A DNA stretch of 64,000 bases from an uncultured Psychrobacter sp. (GTDB taxonomy: Bacteria; Pseudomonadota; Gammaproteobacteria; Pseudomonadales; Moraxellaceae), in the NCBI RefSeq assembly GCF_947495825.1, contig NZ_CANMAH010000001.1, positions 1-64,000 of the forward strand. The letters run 5' to 3'. Positions 15,383 to 25,900 of the stretch are shown one piece after another. Both the position numbers and the translations under genes were made by a program. Numbering within the stretch: the first letter of the stretch is position 1; each line of letters opens with the position of its first letter. The notes beneath the pieces are model-generated. The model had not been told where the DNA came from and made no database searches. It worked only from the letters and a program-made list of their open reading frames with translations.

Positions 15383-17347
15383 ATGCAAAAACTACCTTCT
15401 CAACTTAATAACAATACCTCTTCCTCTCAAAAATCTCAGAAAAAACCCACCTGTAAAACAACTATAAAATCTGCGGTTTTGATGATGAGCAGCACGTTGT
15501 TACTCTCTATATCTGCTCACGCGCTTGAACCAGTTACACCAACTGATGCCAATGTGATAAATAACACCTCAATCAACACCAGTGCGATCAATCTGGCGAT
15601 CATGACGGACAATCCTACGGTCTTGTCTGAAACCAAGCGCATCACCCGAGCGAAAACCAATACGCTGACATCCACAACGAACAAAGCAAAAACCGACCAA
15701 GCTATCTACTCCGAGGACGCCATTCATCATCCCGTCTGGGCAAAGAACGGCATGGTCGCGACTCAAGAAGCACTGGCCTCTGATATTGGCTTACAGATTC
15801 TAAAAGACGGCGGCAATGCGGTTGATGCTGGAGTCGCTGTTGGCTTTGCGTTGGCTGTGACCCTGCCGCGGGCGGGCAACATCGGCGGTGGCGGATTTAT
15901 GATGATTTATGATGCCAAGCAAGGCAAGACGGTAGCGCTCGATTACCGCGAAAAAGCACCAAGCAGCGCCTCACGTGATATGTATCTCGATGAGGAAGGC
16001 AATGCGGTAAGTGATTTATCTCGCTTTCATGGCTTGGCCATTGGTGTGCCGGGGACAGTAGCGGGATTGCTTAAAGCGTTAGAAGATCATGGCACCATGA
16101 GCCGCGAGCAAGTGATGGCACCAGCGATCGCACTGGCTGAAGATGGTATAGAAGTCACCGCTGGCTTGTCGGAGTCACTAGAAGCTTTAAGCGATCGTTT
16201 GCAAAAATGGCCCAGCACCCAAAAAATATTCTTCAAAGCTGATGGCAGCGCGTATCAACCTGGGGAGCGCTTGTATCAGCCAGAGCTTGCGCGCTCGCTA
16301 AAGCTCATTGCCGCTCAAGGTGCTGATGGCTTTTATAAAGGTGAGACGGCTCGTAAACTTGTCAAAGCTGTAAATGAGGCTGGCGGCAGTATGAGCTTGC
16401 AAGATTTGGCCAATTATGAGGCTATCGCTCGCGAGCCAGTCAAAGGCGATTACCGTGGTTATGAGATTGTCTCTATGCCGCCGCCCTCCTCTGGTGGTAT
16501 CCACATCGTACAGATACTTAACATCTTAGAAGGCTATCCACTAAAAGACTATGGTCACAACAGCGCACAAACCATCCACTTGATGGCGGAAGCAATGCAA
16601 CTGGCGTATGCTGACCGTGCAGAGTATTTGGGCGACTCAGACTTTATCGATGTGCCAGCGAGCGGCCTTACTTCTCAAGCCTATGCCGATCAGCTGCGCA
16701 CCTTGATTGATCCAAACAAAGCCACGCCAGCGAGTACGATTAAAGCCAACAACCCACTACCCTACGAGAGCGATCAAACCACGCATTTTTCTATCGTGGA
16801 TAAAGACGGCAATGCGATCGCCAATACCTATACGCTGAACTTCTCTTATGGCACAGGTCTGGTTGCAGACGGCACGGGTATCTTACTAAACAACGAGATG
16901 GATGACTTTTCTGCCAAGCCTGGCACGCCTAATGGCTATGGGCTACTAGGCGGTGAGGCAAATAGCGTAGAAGCGAACAAGCGTCCGCTATCATCGATGA
17001 GTCCGACGTTGGTATTTAAAGACGACAAGCCTTATATCGTGACTGGCAGCCCAGGCGGTAGCCGCATCATCACCACCGTTACTCAAATTCTCTCCAATGT
17101 TATCGACCATGATATGAATATCGCTGAAGCCACGCACGCACCGCGTATTCATGATCAATGGTTGCCGGATGAGATTCGTACTGAAAAGGCACTTAATATT
17201 GATACCGTTAAAAAACTCGAATCAATGGGACATACGGTCAGTCCCAAAGCGACAATGGGCTCAACGCAGTCCATTATGTTAACTCCTAATGGTGTATATG
17301 GCTCCTCTGATCCGCGTATCGTCGATGCGGCAGTGGTTGGCTATTAA
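15383..17347 (+). CDS. ggt: Gamma-glutamyltransferase
   Basis: Periplasmic Ntn-hydrolase that cleaves glutathione and other gamma-glutamyl compounds. The N-terminus holds a long polar stretch, then a signal-peptide core (about 31-44) with AHA cleavage near residue 47. The precursor is 654 residues, longer than the 580 of E. coli because of a Ser/Thr/Asn-rich linker between the signal and the catalytic core (about 50-115). Autocleavage should fall between Gln465 and Thr466 in DQTTHFS, making Thr466 the nucleophile. The small subunit retains NNEMDDFSAKPG, PLSSMSPT and TGSPGGSRI, all matching E. coli. It ends 53 bases before glcD on the same strand and could be co-transcribed. Confidence 0.92.
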   Translation: MQKLPSQLNNNTSSSQKSQKKPTCKTTIKSAVLMMSSTLLLSISAHALEPVTPTDANVINNTSINTSAINLAIMTDNPTVLSETKRITRAKTNTLTSTTNKAKTDQAIYSEDAIHHPVWAKNGMVATQEALASDIGLQILKDGGNAVDAGVAVGFALAVTLPRAGNIGGGGFMMIYDAKQGKTVALDYREKAPSSASRDMYLDEEGNAVSDLSRFHGLAIGVPGTVAGLLKALEDHGTMSREQVMAPAIALAEDGIEVTAGLSESLEALSDRLQKWPSTQKIFFKADGSAYQPGERLYQPELARSLKLIAAQGADGFYKGETARKLVKAVNEAGGSMSLQDLANYEAIAREPVKGDYRGYEIVSMPPPSSGGIHIVQILNILEGYPLKDYGHNSAQTIHLMAEAMQLAYADRAEYLGDSDFIDVPASGLTSQAYADQLRTLIDPNKATPASTIKANNPLPYESDQTTHFSIVDKDGNAIANTYTLNFSYGTGLVADGTGILLNNEMDDFSAKPGTPNGYGLLGGEANSVEANKRPLSSMSPTLVFKDDKPYIVTGSPGGSRIITTVTQILSNVIDHDMNIAEATHAPRIHDQWLPDEIRTEKALNIDTVKKLESMGHTVSPKATMGSTQSIMLTPNGVYGSSDPRIVDAAVVGY

Positions 17348-17400
17348 ACTGGCTATCAAAATAGTTATTAGAGTCCATTAATCTAGCTAAGGAGAGCGGT

Positions 17401-18882
17401 ATGATTGAGAGTAAAAGACCTGAAAAAACCACATTAGTGGCTATGTTTCGTGCCTTTATTGAGCCTGAATACGTAATCAGTGATGAAGAAACCCAAAAGC
17501 CTTTTGAGTGTGATGGTTTGTCTGTCTATTGTGATATGCCGCTGCTAGTCGTTCTGCCAGATACGGTCGAGCAGGTACAAGAAGTCATGCGTATTTGCCA
17601 TCGTTATCAGATTCCAGTGGTAGCTCGCGGGGCAGGCACAGGTCTTTGCGCAGGAGCCATGCCCAATCCCGATAGCGTGCTGTTAGTACTATCACGTTTT
17701 AAGCACATTCTTGAAATAGACCCTTTGGCTCGCACAGCGCGCTTGCAACCCGGCGTACGTAACTTAGCCATCAGTGAGGCGGCGGCCATACACGGCTTGT
17801 ATTATGGTCCAGATCCCTCCTCACAGATTGCTTGTACGATAGGCGGTAATGTCGCTGAAAATTCCGGTGGCGTACACTGCTTAAAATATGGGCTGACGAC
17901 TCATAACTTATTAAAAGTAGAAATGGTGACGGTCGAAGGTGAGCTAATTAGTATTGGTAGTGAAGGGCTTGACAGTAACGGCATTGATCTTATGGCCTTG
18001 ATAACAGGCTCTGAGGGTCTGCTTGGTGTAGTGACCGAAGTGACGGTCAAATTATTACCCAGTCCCGAAAAGGCGCAGGTCATTATGGCAGCTTTTGATG
18101 ATGTTCAAACAGCAGGTGATGCGGTAGGCGGCATCATTGCCAAAGGTATCATTCCAGCTGGGCTTGAGATGATGGATAGCTACGCTATTATAGCAGCCGA
18201 AGCTTTTGCGCAGGCAGGTTATCCTACCGATGCAAAAGCGCTGCTTTTATGTGAATTAGATGGTACAGCGGCGGAAGTTCAAGAACAAATTACTGAAGTT
18301 GAGCAGCTTTTGTCCCAGCTTGGAGCGACCTCAACTCGAGCCTCTCAGAGCGAGGCAGAACGCGCTTTATTATGGAAAGGCCGTAAGAGTGCTTTTCCAG
18401 CGGTAGGCCGAATCTCACCTGATTACTATTGTATGGATGGCACTATCCCTCGTGGTCAGCTGGCTCATATACTGACTGAAATGCAAAAACTCTCAGAGCA
18501 CTATAACTTACGCGTAGCCAATGTCTTTCATGCTGGTGATGGTAACTTGCATCCACTGATATTATTCGATGCCAATATGCCAGGAGAGCTTGAAAAAACG
18601 GAAGAATTTGGCGCCCGTATCTTAGAGCTTTGCGTCAAGGTAGGCGGCTGTATCACTGGTGAGCATGGCGTTGGTATAGAAAAAATTCGCCAAATGCGTG
18701 TGCAGTTTAATGAGCAGGAATTACGCCAATTTCATGCGATTAAATCTGCTTTTGACCCTGCCGGCACGCTCAATCCAGGTAAAGGCATTCCTGTCCTAAA
18801 ATATTGTCAAGAGTATCGTGCACTTAATAAGGTAATGGACGATTCAGTGAGTCAGCCGCCACAACATGGAGCACCGGCATGA
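17401..18882 (+). CDS. glcD: Glycolate oxidase subunit GlcD
   Basis: FAD-binding catalytic subunit of the membrane-associated glycolate oxidase, which turns glycolate into glyoxylate. The 493-residue protein has the VAO-type FAD-binding domain (about 50-225; GAGTGLCAGA, DPSSQIACTIGGN, ENSGGVHCLKYG) and the C-terminal FAD-oxidase domain with HAGDGNLHP and TGEHGVGIEK. The start has GGAG about 7 nt upstream. It overlaps glcE by four bases (ATGA) and glcF follows after 12 bases, so glcDEF is a translationally coupled operon. No glcC regulator or glcB malate synthase is next to it. A D-lactate dehydrogenase role is less likely because the E and F partners are present. Confidence 0.92.
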   Translation: MIESKRPEKTTLVAMFRAFIEPEYVISDEETQKPFECDGLSVYCDMPLLVVLPDTVEQVQEVMRICHRYQIPVVARGAGTGLCAGAMPNPDSVLLVLSRFKHILEIDPLARTARLQPGVRNLAISEAAAIHGLYYGPDPSSQIACTIGGNVAENSGGVHCLKYGLTTHNLLKVEMVTVEGELISIGSEGLDSNGIDLMALITGSEGLLGVVTEVTVKLLPSPEKAQVIMAAFDDVQTAGDAVGGIIAKGIIPAGLEMMDSYAIIAAEAFAQAGYPTDAKALLLCELDGTAAEVQEQITEVEQLLSQLGATSTRASQSEAERALLWKGRKSAFPAVGRISPDYYCMDGTIPRGQLAHILTEMQKLSEHYNLRVANVFHAGDGNLHPLILFDANMPGELEKTEEFGARILELCVKVGGCITGEHGVGIEKIRQMRVQFNEQELRQFHAIKSAFDPAGTLNPGKGIPVLKYCQEYRALNKVMDDSVSQPPQHGAPA

Positions 18883-19937
18883 AAGATATAAGTGCTGAGA
18901 TAATCGAGCGAGTTAAACAGGCAGGTGCTGATGGTAGCAAATTACAAATAGTTGGCGGTGGTAGTAAAGACTTTATGGGTCGCACGCCTGAAGGCGTCCC
19001 GCTTAATATTGCTGAGCACAGTGGTATTGTTAGTTACGAGCCGATTGAATTGGTGTTGACCGCACGAGCTGGCACATCGTTGACCGAGATTAATAGCGCT
19101 TTGAGTGAACATAATCAGAGATTGGCGTTTGAGCCGCCCTTATTTAATGGACAAGCAACTTTGGGTGGCACGCTCGCGTGTCATCTATCAGGACCAGGGC
19201 GTCCTTGGAATGGGTCAGTCCGGGATCATGTCCTCGGTATTCACCTAATCAATGGTCGAGGCGAAGCGCTGCGCTTTGGCGGTCAAGTGATGAAAAACGT
19301 CGCTGGCTACGATGTCTCAAGAATGCAGGCTGGAGCGATGGGGACTTTAGGAGTCATTAGCGAGGTCAGCCTAAAGGTCATGCCCAAACCTGCTACTACT
19401 ACGACTCTCAAGCGTGAAATGAGTGCAACGCAAGCTATTAAAGAGATGAACCACTTAGCAGGACTGCCAAATCCGTTGACAGCCGCTTGTTGGTTTGACA
19501 ATCATCTTTATCTACGTTTAGAGGGCGCCCGTAGTGCCGTTGAGAGCACTGTTAAGCAGTGGCAAGGTGTGGTATTAGAAGATGGTGATAATCTATGGAC
19601 ACAGCTACGCGAGCAGCAGTTAGATTATTTTACAGGTCATATGCCTGTGTGGCGGTTTTCGGTCAATAGTAGTGCTGAGCATGTATTGCCAGATAGAGAG
19701 TGGCTGCTAGATTGGGGCGGCAGCCAACGCTGGCTACGCGGAGATTACGACACTGAATCATTGGAAGCACTTGCCAAGAGCATGGGCGGTCAAGTGAGCC
19801 TTTACCGCGGTGGTGATCGGCAGCTAGACGTTTTTCACACCCAACCCGAGCTGCTGCGCGGGCTGCATCAACGGCTCAAACATGCTTTTGATCCGATGGG
19901 TATTTTCAATCCAGGTCGTCTCTATAGTTGGATGTAA
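18879..19937 (+). CDS. glcE: Glycolate oxidase subunit GlcE
   Basis: Second FAD-binding subunit of glycolate oxidase; 352 residues, normal length. It keeps the FAD-binding fold of GlcD in its first half (GGGSKDFMGR near residue 26; ATLGGTLACHLSGPGRPW near 89-106; RDHVLGI, KNVAGYDVSRMQAGAMGTLG near 140) and ends with FDPMGIFNPGR, the usual C-terminal signature. Its ATG overlaps the glcD stop by four bases. GlcE is needed with GlcD and GlcF for activity in E. coli. It is present once and intact. Confidence 0.91.
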   Translation: MKDISAEIIERVKQAGADGSKLQIVGGGSKDFMGRTPEGVPLNIAEHSGIVSYEPIELVLTARAGTSLTEINSALSEHNQRLAFEPPLFNGQATLGGTLACHLSGPGRPWNGSVRDHVLGIHLINGRGEALRFGGQVMKNVAGYDVSRMQAGAMGTLGVISEVSLKVMPKPATTTTLKREMSATQAIKEMNHLAGLPNPLTAACWFDNHLYLRLEGARSAVESTVKQWQGVVLEDGDNLWTQLREQQLDYFTGHMPVWRFSVNSSAEHVLPDREWLLDWGGSQRWLRGDYDTESLEALAKSMGGQVSLYRGGDRQLDVFHTQPELLRGLHQRLKHAFDPMGIFNPGRLYSWM

Positions 19938-19949
19938 TAGGAAAACATT

Positions 19950-21161
19950 ATGCGTACCCAAATCAATGTAAAGTATCTGGATCATCCGGAAATCAAGGAA
20001 GCAGATGCTATCTTACGCAGCTGCGTACACTGTGGATTTTGCAATGCCACCTGTCCCACTTATCAGGAATTGGGCGACGAGAGAGATGGCCCACGTGGAC
20101 GTATTTATTTAGTCAAACAGCTCCTTGAGACCGGTGACATTAGTGAAAAATCGCAAACGCATCTAGACCGTTGTCTGACCTGTCGTAGTTGCGAAACGAC
20201 TTGCCCTTCTGGCGTAAAGTACGGCCGCTTGGCGGAAATAGGCCGCGGCATCATGGAGGAGCAACTTGAGCGGCCGCTTCAGCAAAAGATGCTGCGCTGG
20301 TTGATACGTCACATCTTGCCATATCCCAATCGCTTCGGGCCTTTATTACGCTTGGGACAACTGTTTCGATCCTTTTTGCCTCATGATTTAAAGCAACAAG
20401 TACCCACCAAACAAATCAAGCGCGCTTTTCCGACCCAGCAGCATACACGCCGAATGTTAGTATTGGCAGGATGCGCGCAACCATCAGCGACTCCAAATAC
20501 CAATATTGTGGCTGCTCGCGTACTCGACAAATTAGGCATTAGCTTGTTTAGCGCGCCTAAAGCTGGTTGCTGCGGTGCCATCAGTTATCACATGCCAGCC
20601 CATGAAGAAGGGCTGGCTTTCATGCGGCGCAATATCGATGCTTGGTGGCCTTATATTGAAGACGGTGTAGAAGCTATTGTTATTAGCGCCTCAGGCTGCG
20701 GCTCGATGGTTAAAGACTATGGCGAAAAACTACGCCACGATAGTGCTTATTCTGCCAAAGCCAAACGGGTTAGCGAGCTTGCTTATGATTTAGGAGAAGT
20801 GTTGATTAAAGAGGATTTGAGTCAGCTACAATTACAAGATAAAGGGCGCAAAACAGCCGTACACTGCCCTTGCTCATTACAACATGCTCAGAAGCTCAGC
20901 GGCTTAGTTGAACAGATATTGCAGCAAGCCGGTGTTGAGCTCACGCCTACTAAAGACAAGCATTTATGCTGCGGCTCTGCTGGAACCTACTCGATACTGC
21001 AGCCTGAGCTTAGCCAGCAGTTACTAACCAATAAGCTTGCGGACTTGACGATTGGTCATCCAGAACAGATAGTGACCGCTAATATAGGTTGCCAACTACA
21101 CTTAAGTAGCCGATCAAGCTTACCGGTGAAGCATTGGATTGAATTGTTGGATCCGCAGTAG
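19950..21161 (+). CDS. glcF: Glycolate oxidase iron-sulfur subunit GlcF
   Basis: Carries electrons from the flavin subunits to the quinone pool. The 403-residue protein has two 4Fe-4S ferredoxin motifs, Cys25-28-31-35 (CVHCGFCNATCP) and Cys75-78-81-85 (CLTCRSCETTCP), followed by two CCG domains (GCCGAISYH around 207 and LCCGSAGTY around 345) typical of GlcF, LutA and heterodisulfide reductase subunits. AGGA lies 8 nt before the start. It closes the glcDEF operon; no terminator hairpin is obvious in the next 150 bases. Confidence 0.92.
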   Translation: MRTQINVKYLDHPEIKEADAILRSCVHCGFCNATCPTYQELGDERDGPRGRIYLVKQLLETGDISEKSQTHLDRCLTCRSCETTCPSGVKYGRLAEIGRGIMEEQLERPLQQKMLRWLIRHILPYPNRFGPLLRLGQLFRSFLPHDLKQQVPTKQIKRAFPTQQHTRRMLVLAGCAQPSATPNTNIVAARVLDKLGISLFSAPKAGCCGAISYHMPAHEEGLAFMRRNIDAWWPYIEDGVEAIVISASGCGSMVKDYGEKLRHDSAYSAKAKRVSELAYDLGEVLIKEDLSQLQLQDKGRKTAVHCPCSLQHAQKLSGLVEQILQQAGVELTPTKDKHLCCGSAGTYSILQPELSQQLLTNKLADLTIGHPEQIVTANIGCQLHLSSRSSLPVKHWIELLDPQ

Positions 21162-21344
21162 TTAGATTTACGGCAATAGGTGATTAAGTTGAGTATCTTT
21201 ATTTACAAAAGAAGATAAAAGTAGCTAAATTCTCTGGACATTTTCTAAGCTTAGTATATTAGTTTTAGTCAGTTAACATTTATGGCATCAACCAGTCAAG
21301 CTTCTTTAAACTGAATGCATAAACACTATACTATCGAGCGTTTT

Positions 21345-22592
21345 ATGATTACTTCAAACTTTGACTTACACATTATTGGTGGCGGTATTATTGGGCTTGC
21401 GACTGCAGTGACATTACAAGCACGAGGAGTAAAAGTAGCATTGCTGGAGGCAAATGAAGTTGGACAAGGTGCATCATTCGGCAATGCCGGACATATCGCA
21501 CCAGAGCATGTGTTTCCGATAGCTGATGCCAGCATGCTCCGTCATATTCCAGCCATGTTATTGAACCCAACAGGACCGCTACGCATAGACTGGCGTTATC
21601 TGCCTCGTTTGATGCCTTGGGCCATTCAGTTACTACTGAATATGCGCTCTAAGCCTTTCGAGAGAATTCATCAAGCCTTGTTAAGCTTAAACGACAATTG
21701 CCTACAAGCTTGGCTAGACTTTGCTAACCAGTGGCAACTAGACGATTGGATAGAGGTAAAAGGTTCGTTATTAACCACTGAAAAAACAAGTGGCATTGAT
21801 CTGCTTATGACCCAAGGCAAGCGTCTTAACGATGTTGGTGTCACGAATGAACTACTGACCAAAGAGCTACTCTTAGAACATGAGCCCGCCTTACAAGATA
21901 ATCAATTAGCAGCGTTATTTTTTCCAAACACAGGACATATCACTAATTTAACAGCGATAATCAATCAGCTTAGCAGTACTTTTAGACACCTTGGTGGTGA
22001 GATTATTGAACATTGCCGGGTCCTTGAAGCGCACACTGATGTAGATGGTATTCGCTTGAAGACCAATCAAGGTGATATCATCGCCTCCAAAGTGATGTTA
22101 TCGGCAGGTGCTCATTCAAAAGCCTTGGCTAAACAATTAACGGGGGTCAATGTTCCTTTAGATACCGAACGTGGTTATCATTTGATGTTACCTCATGAAA
22201 GCAAACGTATACAGACTCCCGTAACCAGTCTAGATCGGCGCATCGTGATGACACCGATGCAGGAGGGTTTACGTTTGGCGGGCACAGTAGAATATGCAGG
22301 ACTGGAAGCTCCTGCCAATATGCAACGGGCGCACATATTCTTACAGCATGCACAGCCCATGCTAAAGGCTCCCTTAAATTCCAACGATAATGTGCCATGG
22401 ATGGGCTTTCGTCCATCAACCTCTGACTCTCTCCCTGTTATAGATAAGATTGAGCGTGTGTTTTTAAACTTTGGCCATCAGCATTTAGGCTTAACACAAG
22501 CTGTTGTCAGTGCAAAAATGATTGCCGAATACTATTTTGATGAAAGTCATACTATCGACCCCAGACCTTATCAGCTTGCCCGGTTCAGATAA
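21345..22592 (+). CDS. FAD-dependent D-amino-acid dehydrogenase-like oxidoreductase (DadA family)
   Basis: Predicted membrane-associated flavoprotein that oxidises a D-amino acid or related amine to a keto acid, passing electrons to quinone. The N-terminal dinucleotide motif IIGGGIIGLATA begins at residue 9 with this start (415 residues); an ATG at 21315 would add ten residues but has a poorer ribosome site. GASFGNAGHIAPE is the FAD/substrate loop characteristic of DadA, and the C-terminus has NFGHQHLGLTQA. No dadX racemase is adjacent, so substrate could be D-alanine, another D-amino acid, or an N-methyl compound. It stands alone, 150 bases after glcF. Confidence 0.78.
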   Translation: MITSNFDLHIIGGGIIGLATAVTLQARGVKVALLEANEVGQGASFGNAGHIAPEHVFPIADASMLRHIPAMLLNPTGPLRIDWRYLPRLMPWAIQLLLNMRSKPFERIHQALLSLNDNCLQAWLDFANQWQLDDWIEVKGSLLTTEKTSGIDLLMTQGKRLNDVGVTNELLTKELLLEHEPALQDNQLAALFFPNTGHITNLTAIINQLSSTFRHLGGEIIEHCRVLEAHTDVDGIRLKTNQGDIIASKVMLSAGAHSKALAKQLTGVNVPLDTERGYHLMLPHESKRIQTPVTSLDRRIVMTPMQEGLRLAGTVEYAGLEAPANMQRAHIFLQHAQPMLKAPLNSNDNVPWMGFRPSTSDSLPVIDKIERVFLNFGHQHLGLTQAVVSAKMIAEYYFDESHTIDPRPYQLARFR

Positions 22593-22910
22593 GTAGCTTG
22601 CTAAAACATGATAAAATAGGCAAAGACGAAGCAAAACATTAAACCTTTATTATATTCTTCGCCGACATAGAAAGTTCCTTTATATCAATATCATATCAAA
22701 GAGTTTTTGCAAATCTAGAAACCAATTTCAGTCTTTCTCTTATAACACCTAGTAGCTTAATCAGTGGCTGTCTGCAGCAAATAATGCTATTATGTTCTGC
22801 TCAATTTAGCACTTGCAGCGAAGGCTTTTATGGCCTAAACACCCTCTAAAAACCCTTTAGTATCTTTATAATAAAATCTATTTTGTTGACCGCACTAGTA
22901 AGAGTCCTCT
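22593..22910. other. Intergenic region upstream of dnaE
   Basis: 318 AT-rich bases with no gene or stable hairpin. TATAAT occurs about 40 bases before dnaE (near 22867) and could be a -10 element, but no matching -35 box at the right distance was found. Confidence 0.35.
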
Positions 22911-25900
22911 ATGGCATTTGTACACCTTGGCATTCACAGCGAATATTCGATTACCGATTCTATCGTGCGCATCAAGCCGCTTATCAAAGCCGCTGCTGCT
23001 GACAATCAGCGCGCATTGGCGTTGACTGATCTCTCCAACCTTTATGCTACAGTGAAGTTTTATCGTGCTTGCTTAGGCGCTGGTATCAAGCCTATCATCG
23101 GCAGCGAAGTTATCATGGATGATGAAGATACGAGACTGACGCTGCTGGCCATGGATAACGAAGGCTATCAAAACATCACGCGCATCGTCTCGCTTGGCTT
23201 TACCGAAGGCCGCGCTGATCCTGACAACCACGGCATGCCTGTCATCAAACGCCGCCATATCCTAGAGCACGCTGCTGGCGTTATTGTCTTGTTCGGCGAA
23301 AAATCAGACGTCGGCCATGCGCTAGTCGGCTCTATGCCAGAAAAGGCCGATGAACTGATCGCTGAGTGGCAAACGCATTTTGCCGACCGCCTGTATTTTG
23401 CGATCAAGCGCACCAATCGCTCAGGCGAAGATGCTTTTATCAAAGCCGCTATCCACTCTGGTGCTAAGCATCATCTACCCCTTGTCGCGCACAACGATGT
23501 GCGTTTTTTAGAGCAAGAAGACTTCGATGCTCACGAAGCCCGCGTTTGTATTGCAGGCTCCTACGTACTGGCTGATCCCAACCGTCCGCGCCTATATTCA
23601 GATGAGCAGTATCTAAAAACCCAAGAACAAATGGCACAGCTGTTTGCTGATATTCCGCAGGTAGTTGACAACACCTTACGCTTAGCAACCCGCTGTAATG
23701 TGACCTTGACCCTTGGCATCAACGTGTTGCCTGACTTTCCTGTGCCAGAGGGCGAGACCATTGAGTCTTTTTTTCGGGCAGAGTCGCAACGCGGTCTTGA
23801 TCATCGATTGGACAAGCTTTTTCCTGTGGAAGAGCGTGACGAGAGCTGGAGCGACTTTCGTCAGCAGTACGATGAGCGCCTAGAATATGAGCTTGATATC
23901 ATCTTATCCATGGGCTTTCCTGGTTACTTTTTAATCGTTATGGACTTTATCCGCTGGGCCAAAGCCAATGGCGTGCCTGTGGGGCCAGGTCGTGGCTCTG
24001 GTGCCGGCTCACTAGTCGCTTATGCGCTCAATATTACTGACCTCGACCCCATTCATTATGACCTATTGTTCGAGCGCTTCTTAAACCCTGAACGTGTCTC
24101 CATGCCCGATTTCGATATTGATTTTTGTATCGAAGGTCGTGACCGCGTCATCGATTATGTGGCGCAAACTTACGGCCGTGAAGCGGTCTCACAGATTATC
24201 ACCTTTGGTACCATGGCGGCAAAAGCGGTGGTACGTGATGTGGCGCGGGTACAAAGCAAGTCGTACTTTTTGGCCAATAAAATCTCTAAATTGATTCCAA
24301 AGACCCCAGGGATTACGCTGTCTCAAGCACTCGAGCAAGAACCGCAGCTCAAAGACTTAATCTCCAACCCTGATAATATGGATTATGAAGATGCCATCGA
24401 GATTTGGGAGATGGCAGTCAAATTAGAAGGCGTGTGCCGCAACGTCGGTAAACATGCTGGCGGCGTCCTGATCGCCCCGCACAAAATCACTGACTTTAGC
24501 GCCATTTACTGCGATGATGATGGTCACCGTGTCAGCCAGTTTGATAAAGATGATGTCGAAGACGTCGGTCTGGTAAAATTTGACTTTTTGGGTCTGCGTA
24601 ACTTAACCGTCATCAACGCTGCAGTCGAAAACATCAACCGACGCCGCGCACGCGAGGGCTTAGATGCGCTCGTATTAGAAGACTTACCGCTAGATGATAA
24701 AAAAGCCTACAAGCTCTTGCAAGAGGCCAAAACCACAGCCGTCTTTCAGCTAGAAAGTATGGGCATGAAAAAATATTTGGCCAAGCTGCAACCAACCAAT
24801 ATCGAAGACGTCATCGCCATGTGTGCGCTCTATCGCCCAGGCCCGCTCGATGCTGGCATGGTAGAGATGTATATCGACCGAAAGCACGGCCGCGAGGAAG
24901 TCATCTATGACCATCCCAATCTTGAGCCGATCCTCGAGAACACCAACGGCGTTATTGTCTATCAAGAACAAGTCATGCAAATCTCGCAGGTCATGGCAGG
25001 CTATAGCTTGGGCGGCGCGGATATGCTACGCCGCGCCATGGGTAAGAAAAAGCCCGAAGAGATGGCCAAGCAGCGCGATATCTTTGTCACTGGTGCCACC
25101 GCGCAAGGCATCGATGAAGCAACGTCAGGCGGCGTCTTTGACTTGATGGAGAAGTTTGCCGGTTACGGTTTTAACCGCTCGCACTCCGCCGCTTATGGCG
25201 TGCTCGCTTATCAGACCGCTTATCTCAAGCAGTACTACCCTGCCGAGTTTATGGCCGCGGTACTGACATCCGATATGAACAACACTGATAACGTGGTGTT
25301 CTTTATCAATGACTGCCGTGAAAACTTCGGATTGACTGTAGACAATCCATCTGTCAATCGCAGTGAATGGCACTTTGTCGCTGATACGCCGACCAATATC
25401 ATTTATGGTTTAGGTGCGATCAAAGGCGTGGGTGAAGGTGCAGTTGAGTCTATCGTCGATGCGCGTCGCCGCGGTGGGCCGTTTAAAGACTTATATGACT
25501 TCTGCCGCCGTGTCGATATCAAAAAAGTCAATAAACGTACGCTTGAGGCGCTGGTTAGTGCTGGCTGCTTTGATGACTTTGCCGCGACGCTGCGTCCTGA
25601 TTTGCCAAGCGATGCCGCCTATGAGATTCGCGGTGCCTTGATGAGTCAGTTGCCAAGTGCTGTACAAGCCGCTGAGCAAGACCGCCAAAACAATGAGCTT
25701 GGCATGATGGACTTGTTTGGTGAGATGGACGGTGTGGTCGCCGCTCCACCGCTCAAAATGACGCCAGAACTTATCTGGGGTGACAAGCACCGCCTCAAAG
25801 CAGAAAAAAACACACTAGGGCTATACCTGACTGGGCACCCTATCAATGAATACTTGGATGAATTAAAACGCTATACCTCTGGCGCTCGCCTTGATAAGCT

